Assembly: GCF_030160235.1 (NCBI RefSeq)
Contig: NZ_BSNY01000014.1
Location: 1 to 60,189 of the forward strand
Direction: 5' to 3'
DNA: 60,189 nucleotides
DNA from: Mesorhizobium huakuii
GTDB lineage: Bacteria; Pseudomonadota; Alphaproteobacteria; Rhizobiales; Rhizobiaceae
The position numbers and the translations under genes are program-made. Each line of letters opens with the position of its first letter. The first letter of the stretch is position 1. Shown in pieces: positions 30,863-40,421 of this stretch. The notes under the pieces are model-generated. The model had not been told where the DNA came from, ran no database searches, and saw only the letters and a program-made list of their open reading frames with translations.

Positions 30863-30982
30863 CCTTGCGCTCCCAGCCTTGCCGCCATGTTGCCGAAGGC
30901 TGGGGGATTCTCAAGGGCGACCGGCACGAAATCCGCCGGCTGATGCCGGGCGTGCGCGGCACGCAAGCCCGGCAGGTCTGCT

Positions 30983-31504
30983 CTAGTGCTTGGTGCTCTT
31001 GCCGCCAATGGGGATGCGCTTCGCCTTGCTCTGCGCCTTCTCGGACTTCGGCAAGCTCACGGACAGAACGCCGTTGCGGAAATCGGCCGCGACCTTGTCC
31101 TCCGCGACTTCGAAGCCGATCGGGATGCGACGTTCGAAGCGGCCATAGAACCGCTCGGAGAACTGACGCTCCTTGTCGTCGGTTTCGGAGTGTTTTTCGC
31201 CGCGCAACGTCAGGACGCCATCATCCAGCAACACCTCGATGTCCTTCTCCTCCATGCCGGGTATCTCGGCTGTCACGCGGATCTCCTTGTCCGTTTCGGA
31301 GATTTCCACGCTGGGCCAACCGGTGCCGGCGGAAGAGAACCTGCCCATGGACGGAAGCCGCGACTCGAAGCCGCGGAACATGTCGTCGACCAGGCGGCTC
31401 ATCTCGCGATGCAGGCCCATGAACGGGTCCCGGTCGGCATCGCGCAAGAGGCTCGGAGACTGGCTGGTGTCGCGGCTCCACGGCATGAGATCACGAATGG
31501 TCAT
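30983..31504 (-). CDS. Hsp20/alpha-crystallin family small heat-shock protein
   Basis: A 173-residue holdase chaperone. The N-terminal arm (MTIRDLMPWSRD) is followed by an alpha-crystallin domain of class-A type (PSVEISETDKEIRVTAEIPGMEEKDIEV) and the FRNGVLSVSLPK strand; the tail has an IPI anchor. The start at 31504 is set by AAAGGAGAAA. I looked for a ROSE thermometer in the leader and did not see an obvious one. Confidence 0.92.
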   Translation of the reverse strand: MTIRDLMPWSRDTSQSPSLLRDADRDPFMGLHREMSRLVDDMFRGFESRLPSMGRFSSAGTGWPSVEISETDKEIRVTAEIPGMEEKDIEVLLDDGVLTLRGEKHSETDDKERQFSERFYGRFERRIPIGFEVAEDKVAADFRNGVLSVSLPKSEKAQSKAKRIPIGGKSTKH

Positions 31505-32021
31505 TGCATTTTCTCCTTTCTTGATCCTGTTTCTGGTACGTTCGTACGCACTGGCTGCCATGCTCCGGAGGACAACGCGCCGTCTGAAGCCGGCATCGCT
31601 CCCCGCCCCATCTGTGCTGCTTTTTTGGCTCTGCTTCTGGTCCGATCCGCTCAACCTTTGGGAACGCCCTCGCCCAGTCGCGGGTCTCCTGCAACGTCAT
31701 CGCTTCCGGCACATGATGCCCGAGTTCGACGGTCACGAGACCACCGCCCCGCGCGCCGCCCGCGTCTGCACCGGCTCATCTGGCGGCGGCATGGTCGATC
31801 TGGGGTTCGTTGCGAGGGGGTCAAGACCTGGTAATGCAATGTGATCGTGGAAAGCAAAGCGCGCCTAACGCCTCATGCACCCGGCGATATCCTCATAGAC
31901 CTGGTCAGCATTAGAAAACATGGGCTTGAGCGGCTGGCTGCACGATGTGCGCGAGCGACCGCCGTTGTGTTCGGCGATCGTTGCAACCGCCTGATTGGAT
32001 TCAGGAATGCCGCGACGCCGG
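31505..32021. other. Gap without a convincing gene
   Basis: 517 bases between the Hsp20 start and the next minus-strand gene. Short frames are present but lack ribosome sites, recognisable domains or neighbours. It presumably holds the hsp20 promoter and leader. I see no hairpin terminator, tRNA or repeat. Confidence 0.5.
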
Positions 32022-32420
32022 CTAAGGGCTTCTGGCCTGGGTTGAATCGTTCTGCCGCATCGGCTCCACCGTCCATCCGAGCTGATCCATGAAGTGGACG
32101 AACCGCCGCACAACGGCATCGGGCGTCGCCTCCCTGTGCCATTGTCGTCGCGCGATCCTCGTGTCGACATAGCGGAATTCGATCCGCCCTGAATGCAGCG
32201 GGCTCACCCTCAAATAGGGTCCGGAATAGGGCTCGACATCGACCTGCTGGATGCAGAGGTCGAACATGGATGTCCACCCGTACAGAACCGAGCTCAAGGG
32301 ACCGCTTGCTATGAACGAGGCAAGCGCCTCCACACCGCCGAACGCCGAAGCGAATAGATTGGCTGGTGTGAAGCGCCTCTCTCGAATGGAAGCGACAATA
32401 TCTGGCCAGCAGTTCTGCAT
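32022..32420 (-). CDS. Hypothetical protein
   Basis: A 132-residue soluble protein from MQNCWPDIVASIRERRFTPA. The sequence has the balanced composition of a real protein (FDLCIQQVDVEPYSGPYLRV, then a region with several Arg and a helical end). No family recognised. The start at 32420 is preferred to a TTG at 32456, but neither has a strong ribosome site. Not obviously linked to its neighbours. Confidence 0.55.
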   Translation of the reverse strand: MQNCWPDIVASIRERRFTPANLFASAFGGVEALASFIASGPLSSVLYGWTSMFDLCIQQVDVEPYSGPYLRVSPLHSGRIEFRYVDTRIARRQWHREATPDAVVRRFVHFMDQLGWTVEPMRQNDSTQARSP

Positions 32421-32500
32421 CGGCTGAAGGTGCGGGGACGGGGCGCGGCTTGTCAACAGGACGAGTGGCGCGCGTCAGGCTCAGCGGCTGTGACCGCCAG

Positions 32501-33409
32501 CTACGACACCAGCGGCATCGGCACCTTCAGCCCGTCGATCAGCGCATCTCGAAACAGCGCGATCGGCCGGGCGAGCCGTCCCGCCGGCGGGCGGTGCAGC
32601 AGCCAGGCGCGCACTTGCGGCGTGAAGTCTGGGCAGTCGAGCACCTCGACCTTGTCGCGCCAGCGGCTGTCGGCGAAGGCGCCGGGCGTGACGATGCCGA
32701 TGCCATGGCCGCGCGCCACCAGCGACATTCTGAGGTCGACGCTGAGCGCCTCCACCCCGACCTGGAATGGCAGCCTTGCCGCCTCGAAACTCTGGCGGAT
32801 GAAGGCGCGGAAGCCGCAGCCGTTTTCGTTCATCACCCAGGCAAAGCGCGACAGGTCGGCGAGCTTCGCCGGCTTCGGCACGCCAAGGCTGGGGGACGCG
32901 ACCAGCAGCACCGATTGCGCGCCGAGATCGTCGCAGGCCAGCTCGTCCGGCGGCGCCAGGCCTTCGGCGAGGCACACCGCCACGGCGTCGAGCTCGCTGC
33001 GCGCCACCTGCTCCACCAGCCTTGGCGACCAGCCCGAGGTGATGCGCAGCGTCAGTTGCGGAAAAGCGGCGCGCAGGGTGTCGAGCGGCACGGCAAGTGC
33101 GGCGTCGGAGAGATAGGGCATGACGCCCAGGCGGAACTCGCCCTTGACCTCGCCTTGCGGCGACACGCCCGCCCTGAGATCCTCCAGCGAGCGCAGCACC
33201 CGCCTTCCATGCTCATAGGCCTCGCGCCCGGACGCCGTCGGCTTCAGCGGCTTCGACTGGCGGTCGAGCAGCGCTGTCGCCAGCCCATCCTCCAGATTCT
33301 GGATGCGGCGGGTGACGCCCGGCTGCGTCAGGTTGAGCCTGGCCGAGGCGCCGACGATCGAGCCGGTTTCCACCACGGCGATGAAGGCTTCGAGGTCATG
33401 GATGTTCAT
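32501..33409 (-). CDS. LysR family transcriptional regulator
   Basis: A roughly 302-residue LysR protein starting MNIHDLEAFIAVVETGSIVG, with helix-turn-helix ASARLNLTQPGVTRRIQNLEDGLATALLDRQ and an effector domain. A second ATG two codons earlier (33415) is equally possible. It is divergent from an MFS exporter gene; short AT-rich palindromes lie between them, so it probably controls the exporter. Confidence 0.9.
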   Translation of the reverse strand: MNIHDLEAFIAVVETGSIVGASARLNLTQPGVTRRIQNLEDGLATALLDRQSKPLKPTASGREAYEHGRRVLRSLEDLRAGVSPQGEVKGEFRLGVMPYLSDAALAVPLDTLRAAFPQLTLRITSGWSPRLVEQVARSELDAVAVCLAEGLAPPDELACDDLGAQSVLLVASPSLGVPKPAKLADLSRFAWVMNENGCGFRAFIRQSFEAARLPFQVGVEALSVDLRMSLVARGHGIGIVTPGAFADSRWRDKVEVLDCPDFTPQVRAWLLHRPPAGRLARPIALFRDALIDGLKVPMPLVS

Positions 33410-33485
33410 GCACATCTCGCATAATCATTATCGAATTGATTGAATTGTAGCATGATAATGCTTCAGCATAAAGTCCTCTCACAAT
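33410..33485. promoter_or_regulatory. LysR-MFS divergent control region with AT-rich palindromes
   Basis: The gap holds ATAATCATTAT (33421-33431), a perfect dyad, and GCATGATAATGC (33450-33461), a second dyad of related sequence. The centres are about 30 bases apart, three helical turns. Its AT-richness against the surroundings and its position suit LysR binding (inference). Confidence 0.5.
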
Positions 33486-34730
33486 ATGCAAACTTTTGAG
33501 GACTCAATGCTCGACACCAAGGACGGCCAGCTGTGCGAGCGGCTGCCCGCCGGCACCATCACCGGCCCGCAGACGCTGCTCTTCGCCACCTCCACCGGCA
33601 TCATCGTCACCAATCTGTTCGCGTCGCAGACGCTGGTCGGGCTGATCGGCCCGTCGCTCGGCGCCAGCGCCGCCAGCGTCGGCCTCGTCGCCATGGCCAC
33701 GCTGCTTGGCTATGCCGCCGGCCTGTTCTTCCTGGTGCCGATGGCCGATCTCGCCGAAAACCGCGCCCTGATCCTGCGCATGCTGGCCGCGGCCGCCCTT
33801 GCGGCTGGCGTCGCCGCCTCCGCACCCACCATCGGCTCGCTGCTGGTCGTCCTGTTCATCCTTGGCGCAGCCTGCTCGGCGATCCAGATCCTGGTGCCGA
33901 TCGCCGCCTCGATGGCGCCGCCCGGCGAGGCCGGCCGCGTCATCGGCGATGTGATGAGCGGACTGATGATAGGCATCCTTCTGGCGCGGCCGCTGGCCAG
34001 CCTGATCGCCGACGCCTGGGGCTGGCGCGCCTTCTATGGCCTCAGCGCCGCCGCGCTCGTCCTGCTCGCCGGCGTGCTCGCCTTCACCTTGCCGCTACGC
34101 CGCGCGGAAGCAAAATCGACCTATGGCGCGCTGATCGTCTCGCTGTTCGGCCTGCTGCGCGACGAGCCGGTGCTGCGGCGGCGCGCACTGACGGCGGCGC
34201 TTGTGATGGCGGCGTTCAGCCTGTTCTGGACGGCGGTCGCCTTGCGTCTTGCACAGCCGCCTTTCGGCCTTGGCCAGCGCGGCATTGCCCTCTTCGCGCT
34301 CGTCGCCGCCGGCGGCGCCGTGGTCACGCCGCTGTTCGGCCGCGCCGGCGACCACGGCTGGACACGATCCGCCACCATCTTCTGCCATCTGGTGCTGATC
34401 GGCGCGATGGCGCTCGCCGCCTGGGCCGGCGCCTCTCAGTCCGAAGCGTCATGGCAGCCGCTGGTGCTGATGGGCGTCAGCGCCGTGCTGCTCGACATTG
34501 GCGTCACCGGCGACCAGACGCTCGGCCGCCGTGCCGTCAACCTGCTTCAGCCCCAGGCGCGCGGCCGCCTCAACGGCCTCTTTGTCGGCATCTTCTTCAT
34601 CGGCGGAGCCGTCGGCTCATTGCTGGCCGGTGTCGCCTGGAGCTGGGGCGGATGGACTTGCGTGTGCACCATCGGCGCGGTCTTTGGCGCCGCCGCGCTG
34701 CTGGTCGACTGGATCGGCGGACCGGAATGA
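33486..34730 (+). CDS. MFS transporter
   Basis: A 414-residue protein with twelve predicted membrane spans. The loop LARPLASLIADAWGWRAFYGLSA after span 5 is typical of drug/sugar-type MFS exporters, with a repeated motif in the second half (RLNGLFVGIFFIGGAVGS). The exact start is unsure: the ATG at 33486 or at 33507 (MLDTKDGQ). Divergent from the LysR gene. Confidence 0.87.
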   Translation: MQTFEDSMLDTKDGQLCERLPAGTITGPQTLLFATSTGIIVTNLFASQTLVGLIGPSLGASAASVGLVAMATLLGYAAGLFFLVPMADLAENRALILRMLAAAALAAGVAASAPTIGSLLVVLFILGAACSAIQILVPIAASMAPPGEAGRVIGDVMSGLMIGILLARPLASLIADAWGWRAFYGLSAAALVLLAGVLAFTLPLRRAEAKSTYGALIVSLFGLLRDEPVLRRRALTAALVMAAFSLFWTAVALRLAQPPFGLGQRGIALFALVAAGGAVVTPLFGRAGDHGWTRSATIFCHLVLIGAMALAAWAGASQSEASWQPLVLMGVSAVLLDIGVTGDQTLGRRAVNLLQPQARGRLNGLFVGIFFIGGAVGSLLAGVAWSWGGWTCVCTIGAVFGAAALLVDWIGGPE

Positions 34731-34740
34731 TCGGACGTTC

Positions 34741-37700
34741 TCAGAACCGTGCCGAGAAACTCGCCTTGAAGGCGTTCTCCATCGCGCCTGAGGCGAACTG
34801 GCCGTCATAGGTGAAGCCGAGCCGGCTTGCCTGGCCGACGGCGAGATCGATACCGGCCTGCAGCGCCAGCGCATCCCTTGCAATCGGCACGCCGGTGACC
34901 GTGAAGGAGTCGCCGCCGGCAAAGGACCGCCGCGCTGCCGGCAGGTCGGCAAAGGCGTGACGCCAGCCAAGTGACGCACGCGCCTCGAGCGCCGAGCCGC
35001 CGATCGTGATCTTCCGCGAGACCCGCGCGCCGAGCGTGGTGAAGGTGGCGTCATTGCCGATGCCATCCGAGGCAAGTGCGGCGGCTCCCCCTTCCTCGCC
35101 AAAGCCATCGGTCGACAGATGGACATAGGCCAGCCCCGCGAACGGCTCGACTTTGAGTGCCCCGACATCGAAAGCGCGCGACGCCTCGCCGAACAGCTGC
35201 ACGGTGCTTGCGCCATAGCTTGCTTTCAGTTGGTCGCTGAAGCCGGAAAAGGCCGGATTGCGCGTGGTGTTGATGTCGTGGTGGGTGTAGCCGGCGCCGA
35301 ACTTAAGCTGCACGTTGCCGATCATGCCACCGCCATAGGCGCCAAAATGCACGCTGGTGATATCCGCCGAGGAAGCGCGGTCGTCGACATCGAGCTCGGT
35401 GACGCTGATGCCGCCGAGGAAGCCGAGCGTCCAGCCGTCTCCCACAGCGCCGTCCGCGCCGGCGAAGAAGGCGCCGGTGCTGGCATCGACATCGGCGGCA
35501 TTGCCGTCGCTGCCGAGTGAGCGGGCAAGGCCGGTGCCCTGCATCCAAAAGCCCCTCGCCCCGGGCTCGGCGATTGCAGCACCCGTCCGCGCCAATGCGG
35601 CGTCGCGCAGCAACCGGCTTTCGTCGAGCAGCAGGCCGGACACGGCCGCGTGCACTTCGCCCGACAGCTGGTCGAAGGCAAAGCGCGCGCCGTCAGCCGA
35701 AAGCGGGGCCACGGCGTTATAGACCGGGTTGCCGGCGCCGAGCGCCTCGATGCCGCCGGCCGCCGCCTTCTGGTTCGGCGTTTCGGCGACGGACGAGAAG
35801 TCGACCGCGTTGCGGGTCAGCGTCAGCACGACATTGTTGCCGTCGCCGCCGGTGTAGGTCACGTTGGGCGTCAGGAAGGCGTAGACATGGCTGATCGCGG
35901 CGAACGGACCGGTCACCGCGCCGGCGCCCTGATTGTCAATGATGGTGTAGGTCTGGCTCGGCTGCCAGCCGGTGCCGGTGAGTTCATGCAAAGCGAGCGT
36001 GCCGCCGGTCACGTCGACAGTGCCCGTCACCACGACCTTGTCGGCACTAGCGGTGTCGACCTCGATGTCGAGCGTGCCGGCCAGCCTGTAATTGCCATTG
36101 ATGGTCTGCGTGCCGATCGAGGCGCCGGGCGCATGATGGCCGCCGGCCTGGATGGTCACGGTGCCGCCGGCCAGCCCTCCGATCGAACCATTGCCGCCAA
36201 GCGTCGCGCCGCTCGCCACTCTAAGATCGGCCGAGCCCAGCGAGCCGTCGACCTGCAGGATGCCGGCGTTGACGGTCGTGGTGCCAAGATAGGTGCTGGC
36301 GCCCGACAGGATCAGTCTGCCGGTGCCGTCCTTGGTGAAGCTGCCCTTGGCCAGCGCCCCGCCATCGGAGATGACGGCCGAAATCGTCTCGTCGAGGTTG
36401 AGCGCCCCGGTCTTGAGCATGTGCGCTCCGAGCGCGATGTCACCGGCGCCGGAGACCGAGCCCAGCGAAACGCAGTTGCACAGGCCCGCCGCGTCGAAGG
36501 TCGAGAGATCGAGCTTGCCGCCGGCCTGGTTGATGATCTTCGCCGCATCGGATGTGTTGTCGCCGCGGAACGCCGTGGCGCCGCCGCCCTGGTTGGTGAT
36601 GACGGCCGAACCGGCGCTGCTGCCGGCCAGGAACACCGTCCTGCCGTTACCCTGATTGGTGATGGTAGCGGTGCCCGCGCTCGACTGGTTGTCGAAGACG
36701 ACGGAACCGTTCTGCGTCGAGATCGACAGGCCGCCGGCGCTGACCTGGCCGGCAAAGCGCAACACCGGCTTCAGCGTTGCCGCCGGCGCGCCCGACACCG
36801 AAACCCCACCGGTGCCGAGCGCGCCATTGGCCGCCGCAACGAGTTCGCCCTCCTTGATGGTCGAACCGCCCTGGTATGAATTGGCCACGCCCAGCGTGAG
36901 TTTGCCGTCGCCGAGCTTGACGATGCCGCCCGTGCCGGCGATGCCGACATTGATGATGGCGCTGTTGACGCTGGCCCCGGGATCGGCGGCGACGATGATC
37001 TCCGTGGCGGCTGAATTGGTCACCAATGCGCCACCGGCGCCGGCCGACAGCGTGTAGGTCCAGTCCGTCGGATGCGAGACGAAGCGCAGGCCGGTGAAAG
37101 TCTGCGAACCGACCACCGTCACGGTGCCCGGCGTGCCGGCGAACACCGCCTTCTGGCCGGCCCAGGCGGCGTTGATGTCGCCGGCGGCATTGGTCCAGTT
37201 GGTGCCGGAAGCATTCCAGGTGCCATTTCCGCCGCGCCCATTGGCGATCACGCCGGGCGTCATGTTGGCGCCGTCCCAATATTGTTCGCCCGCACCCGTC
37301 GCAACCAGCAGGTTGACCACGCCGCCGCCGCTCTGGATCGACCAGTCGCCCGGGTTGAAGCCCGGCGGCACGGTGCCGATGACGAGGCCGTTATTGGTGA
37401 ACGTGCCGCCATAATTGGCGATGCGATAGGTGCCATTGCCGAAGCCGCCGGCGTCGCTCACCGAAAGCTTGCCGTCCAGCGTCAGCGCACCGGTGACGTC
37501 GAACAATGGCGTGGTGCTGGCCGCGCCCAGCGAGACATTGAGGTTCGAGGTGTCGTTGAGCGCCAGCGAGGCCATGGTCAGCGTCTGGCCGGCGACGCCG
37601 AGCAACGTGCCGCCATTGGCGATTGTCGTCGCGCCGAGCGTGCCGGCGCCGCCGAGCGTGCCGCCGGCATTGACCTGGAACGAGCTCGACGCCATCGAGC

Positions 37701-40116
37701 CGTTGACGGCAAGTGTGCCGGCATTGACGTTGGTGGCGCCGGAGAAATTCTTGTTGCCGGTGATGGTCATCGCGCCCGGGCCTTGCTTGGTGAAGGTGCC
37801 CGTGCCGTTGATCTGCCCCTGGTAGAGCGTGTCCGCCGCGGCACCCGCGGTGAGCGTGCCTGTCCGGATCTCGAGCCGGCCATAGCCGGAAAGATCACCG
37901 ACAGTCTGGTTGAACCCGTTGAGGTCCAGGACACCACCATTGCCGATGATCGCGCCTGTCGTGGCCAGCCGGTCGTTGCCCCCCAATATGAGGCTGCCGA
38001 ACGACAGCTTGGTGCCGCCGGTGTAGGTCTGCACGCTGCTCAGCGTCAGCGAGCCATTGCCGCTCTTCTCGAAACTGCCCTCGCCCGAAATGACGCCGGA
38101 ATAGGACGGCGTGCCGTTGAAGAACACCGACAGCTTGGCATGGTTGACATAGTCGCCGACGAGCGCGCCATCGGTCGAGAAATTGCCGATCCTGAGATCG
38201 CCTGAATTGATGATCGTGCCGCCGCTGTAGCTGTTGGTGCCGGTCAGCGTGACCATGCCGGTACCGTTCTTGACCAGCGAACCATTGCCGCTGACGGCAC
38301 CGGCATAGGTGACGTTGGCCGAGGAACGATTGAAGATCAGCGTGCCATTGTTGGTGACATTGCCGGTGATACCGCCCGTCGTGCCGCCATTGCCGAGCTG
38401 CAGCACCGCGCCGGCGCTGATGGTGGTGAGCGGGGTGTAGGTGTTGTCGGCGGTGAAGATGGTGGTGCCGGCAATGACGTTGACGGCGCCCGGCCCGTTG
38501 CCGTCGATCTTCGGCGCGAAGACATAGTTGCTGGAGGTGTGGTTGAAATTGATCGCTTGCGGCGCCGTGGCTGTGGTCGAGAATATCGCGGTTGCCGCCT
38601 CGAGCGTGCCTGGCGCAGCAGCCGGGCTGGCGGCGGCGGCGCCGATGTTGAGCGTGCCCGACGAACCGGCCAGGGCGCCGATGCCGACCGTACCGGTGCC
38701 GCCATTGACCCTGACGACGCCGCCGTCGGCGATGGTCAGCGTGCCCTTGCCGGCGCCGCCGATGGTAAGCCCCTGCAGGTCGCCGGCACCGGAGCCAAGC
38801 GTGTCGCTGATCGTCCAGAGCGAACCCGCGCCGGTCACCGTGACCATGTCGGCGGTGGCTGCCGTGGCGTCGCTGGCGCTGGCGATGTTGGTATAGCCGG
38901 TGTTGAGCTTGCCGCCGCCCGAGACCGTCACCGTTGCGGTCGAATTGGTGGCGTTGCCGAGATAGAGGCGGTAGGGCGTGGTGAAGCTCGACCCCGCGCC
39001 GTCGATCGTGATCGCCGCCTTGGAATTGGCTGTGTTGGCGATCCTGGCGTCGCCGTTGAGGAACCCGCTGGCGGTGGAATCGATCAGCACCGTGCCGCCG
39101 GCCAGCACGTTGAGTTCCGAGGTCTGGCTGGTCGCGCCCATCGCCAGCGGCACATTGCTGTAGGCGCCCGTGATCTTCCACTGCGAACCGGCGCCGGTGA
39201 CCGTCACCTTGCCGTTGACGATGTTGGCCGCGGTGCTGGCCCCAACCGTGTAGGTGGTGGTGAGCTTGCCGCCGCTGGAGACGGTCAGCGTGCCGGTCGC
39301 CGTCTGGCCGACGAACAGATTGCCGGTCGACCATGATGCGCCGCCCGAGACCGTGGCGGTGCCGACGCCGCTGGTGCCGACATTGCCGCCGACATAGGTG
39401 CGGATGGTGGTCGCCGTGGCATTGTCGAGCAGCTGGAAATCGCCCTTGCCGGTCGCGCCGATGACGAACTGGGTGGCTATGGATCCGGTCATGGCGAAGT
39501 TGGAACCGCTGCCGGTGACGATCAGCTGGCCGTCCGCAAGCGCGGAACTTTCGCCGACCATCACATTGCCGCTGGACGACAGCCTGCCGCCGGCCTCGAC
39601 CCCGACGCGGCCCACCGCGCCGGCATCGGCCGAGATCGACAGGAAATTGTTCGTCCATTGCGATCCCGCGCCCGTGATTGTCACCGTGCCGGAGGAGGAC
39701 GGGTTGTTGGCGACGACACCGCCGGCGCTGGTGATCTTGCCGCCGGCCGACACGGTCAGCGTGCCGGTGCCGAAATCGCCGACGATGAGATAATTGCTCG
39801 CCACCGACAGCGTGCCGGCGCCGGTGACCACAAGCGCCCCGTTCGAACCGGCCGAGCTGCCGATATTGATTGTCCTGGCCGCGGCACCGGCCGAACCGAC
39901 GGTCGCGGTGTTGACGCCGGCACTGTTGATGGTGAGGTCATCGCCGGCGCTCGGCACCGAGGACGGTGTCCAGTTGCCCGACGTGAACCAGTTGCCCGAG
40001 CCAGACCCATTCCAGGTCAGCGAGGCGCCCAGCGCCAGGGACGAACTGGACATGAGCAGCCCCGCCAGCCCCAGCGCGAGCGAGGCACATCGGCCTGCCA
40101 TCGGTCGATTGTCCAT
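34741..40116 (-). CDS. Large autotransporter adhesin (type Va secretion)
   Basis: A 1,791-residue protein. It has a long signal peptide (MDNRPMAGRC ... SLALGASLTW), a passenger of about 1,450 residues and a C-terminal outer-membrane beta-barrel ending in FKASFSARF. The first half of the passenger is built from repeats of the form 'GtltVsaGGkl ... vtiTGaGSqW'; the second half has PATR-type autotransporter repeats (VKNGTGMVTLTGTNSYSGGT, FTKDGTGRLILSGASTY). The pattern predicts a right-handed beta-helix displayed on the surface, usually for attachment or biofilm. The start at 40116 has AGGGACGGA in front; the ATG at 40167 is less likely. Confidence 0.92.
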   Translation of the reverse strand: MDNRPMAGRCASLALGLAGLLMSSSSLALGASLTWNGSGSGNWFTSGNWTPSSVPSAGDDLTINSAGVNTATVGSAGAAARTINIGSSAGSNGALVVTGAGTLSVASNYLIVGDFGTGTLTVSAGGKITSAGGVVANNPSSSGTVTITGAGSQWTNNFLSISADAGAVGRVGVEAGGRLSSSGNVMVGESSALADGQLIVTGSGSNFAMTGSIATQFVIGATGKGDFQLLDNATATTIRTYVGGNVGTSGVGTATVSGGASWSTGNLFVGQTATGTLTVSSGGKLTTTYTVGASTAANIVNGKVTVTGAGSQWKITGAYSNVPLAMGATSQTSELNVLAGGTVLIDSTASGFLNGDARIANTANSKAAITIDGAGSSFTTPYRLYLGNATNSTATVTVSGGGKLNTGYTNIASASDATAATADMVTVTGAGSLWTISDTLGSGAGDLQGLTIGGAGKGTLTIADGGVVRVNGGTGTVGIGALAGSSGTLNIGAAAASPAAAPGTLEAATAIFSTTATAPQAINFNHTSSNYVFAPKIDGNGPGAVNVIAGTTIFTADNTYTPLTTISAGAVLQLGNGGTTGGITGNVTNNGTLIFNRSSANVTYAGAVSGNGSLVKNGTGMVTLTGTNSYSGGTIINSGDLRIGNFSTDGALVGDYVNHAKLSVFFNGTPSYSGVISGEGSFEKSGNGSLTLSSVQTYTGGTKLSFGSLILGGNDRLATTGAIIGNGGVLDLNGFNQTVGDLSGYGRLEIRTGTLTAGAAADTLYQGQINGTGTFTKQGPGAMTITGNKNFSGATNVNAGTLAVNGSMASSSFQVNAGGTLGGAGTLGATTIANGGTLLGVAGQTLTMASLALNDTSNLNVSLGAASTTPLFDVTGALTLDGKLSVSDAGGFGNGTYRIANYGGTFTNNGLVIGTVPPGFNPGDWSIQSGGGVVNLLVATGAGEQYWDGANMTPGVIANGRGGNGTWNASGTNWTNAAGDINAAWAGQKAVFAGTPGTVTVVGSQTFTGLRFVSHPTDWTYTLSAGAGGALVTNSAATEIIVAADPGASVNSAIINVGIAGTGGIVKLGDGKLTLGVANSYQGGSTIKEGELVAAANGALGTGGVSVSGAPAATLKPVLRFAGQVSAGGLSISTQNGSVVFDNQSSAGTATITNQGNGRTVFLAGSSAGSAVITNQGGGATAFRGDNTSDAAKIINQAGGKLDLSTFDAAGLCNCVSLGSVSGAGDIALGAHMLKTGALNLDETISAVISDGGALAKGSFTKDGTGRLILSGASTYLGTTTVNAGILQVDGSLGSADLRVASGATLGGNGSIGGLAGGTVTIQAGGHHAPGASIGTQTINGNYRLAGTLDIEVDTASADKVVVTGTVDVTGGTLALHELTGTGWQPSQTYTIIDNQGAGAVTGPFAAISHVYAFLTPNVTYTGGDGNNVVLTLTRNAVDFSSVAETPNQKAAAGGIEALGAGNPVYNAVAPLSADGARFAFDQLSGEVHAAVSGLLLDESRLLRDAALARTGAAIAEPGARGFWMQGTGLARSLGSDGNAADVDASTGAFFAGADGAVGDGWTLGFLGGISVTELDVDDRASSADITSVHFGAYGGGMIGNVQLKFGAGYTHHDINTTRNPAFSGFSDQLKASYGASTVQLFGEASRAFDVGALKVEPFAGLAYVHLSTDGFGEEGGAAALASDGIGNDATFTTLGARVSRKITIGGSALEARASLGWRHAFADLPAARRSFAGGDSFTVTGVPIARDALALQAGIDLAVGQASRLGFTYDGQFASGAMENAFKASFSARF

Positions 40117-40230
40117 TCCGTCCCTGCCCCCACGGCTTGCAGGCCGGCTGTCCGACCCGCGCAACATCCCCTCGGGCGCACCGGCCGGTGGCCCTCCGAA
40201 ACGCTAGAGGCGTGCGCCGATCGTCGATAC

Positions 40231-40265
40231 CGGCAGTTAGGGACAGATACGGACAATTCAGGACA
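40231..40265 (-). promoter_or_regulatory. Ten-base-phased TGTCC direct repeats upstream of the autotransporter
   Basis: On the plus strand GGACA occurs at 40241, 40251 and 40261, with a variant CGGCA at 40231, exactly ten bases apart. On the minus strand this is a tandem TGTCC array about 115-145 bases before the autotransporter start. Tandem half-sites at one helical turn are the typical binding pattern of OmpR/PhoB-type regulators (inference). The rest of the 304-base divergent gap shows nothing else I can identify. Confidence 0.5.
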
Positions 40266-40421
40266 ACGCCGCGTCATCCGGCCCGCAATGGCGGCCCCGG
40301 TGCTCTCGTCGGGGCGAAATTGCTCCGGTCGCGCCGACAGGCGAATCGCCGCGCTTCGATACAGCGGCCAGCGGGGAACAATGTTGCCGGCAAACTGTTT
40401 TAGTTCTTGCCGGAGGCTGCC

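Noticed and set aside
31491-31736. 81-residue minus-strand frame upstream of Hsp20
   Set aside because: Part of it looks protein-like (MTLQETRDWARAFPKVERIG), but the rest runs into the hsp20 start in another frame and lacks a ribosome site.
37895-39658. 587-residue alternative frame inside the autotransporter
   Set aside because: It is in the same direction but shifted frame through the repetitive passenger; the Arg/Gln/His-rich repeats are a frame artefact.
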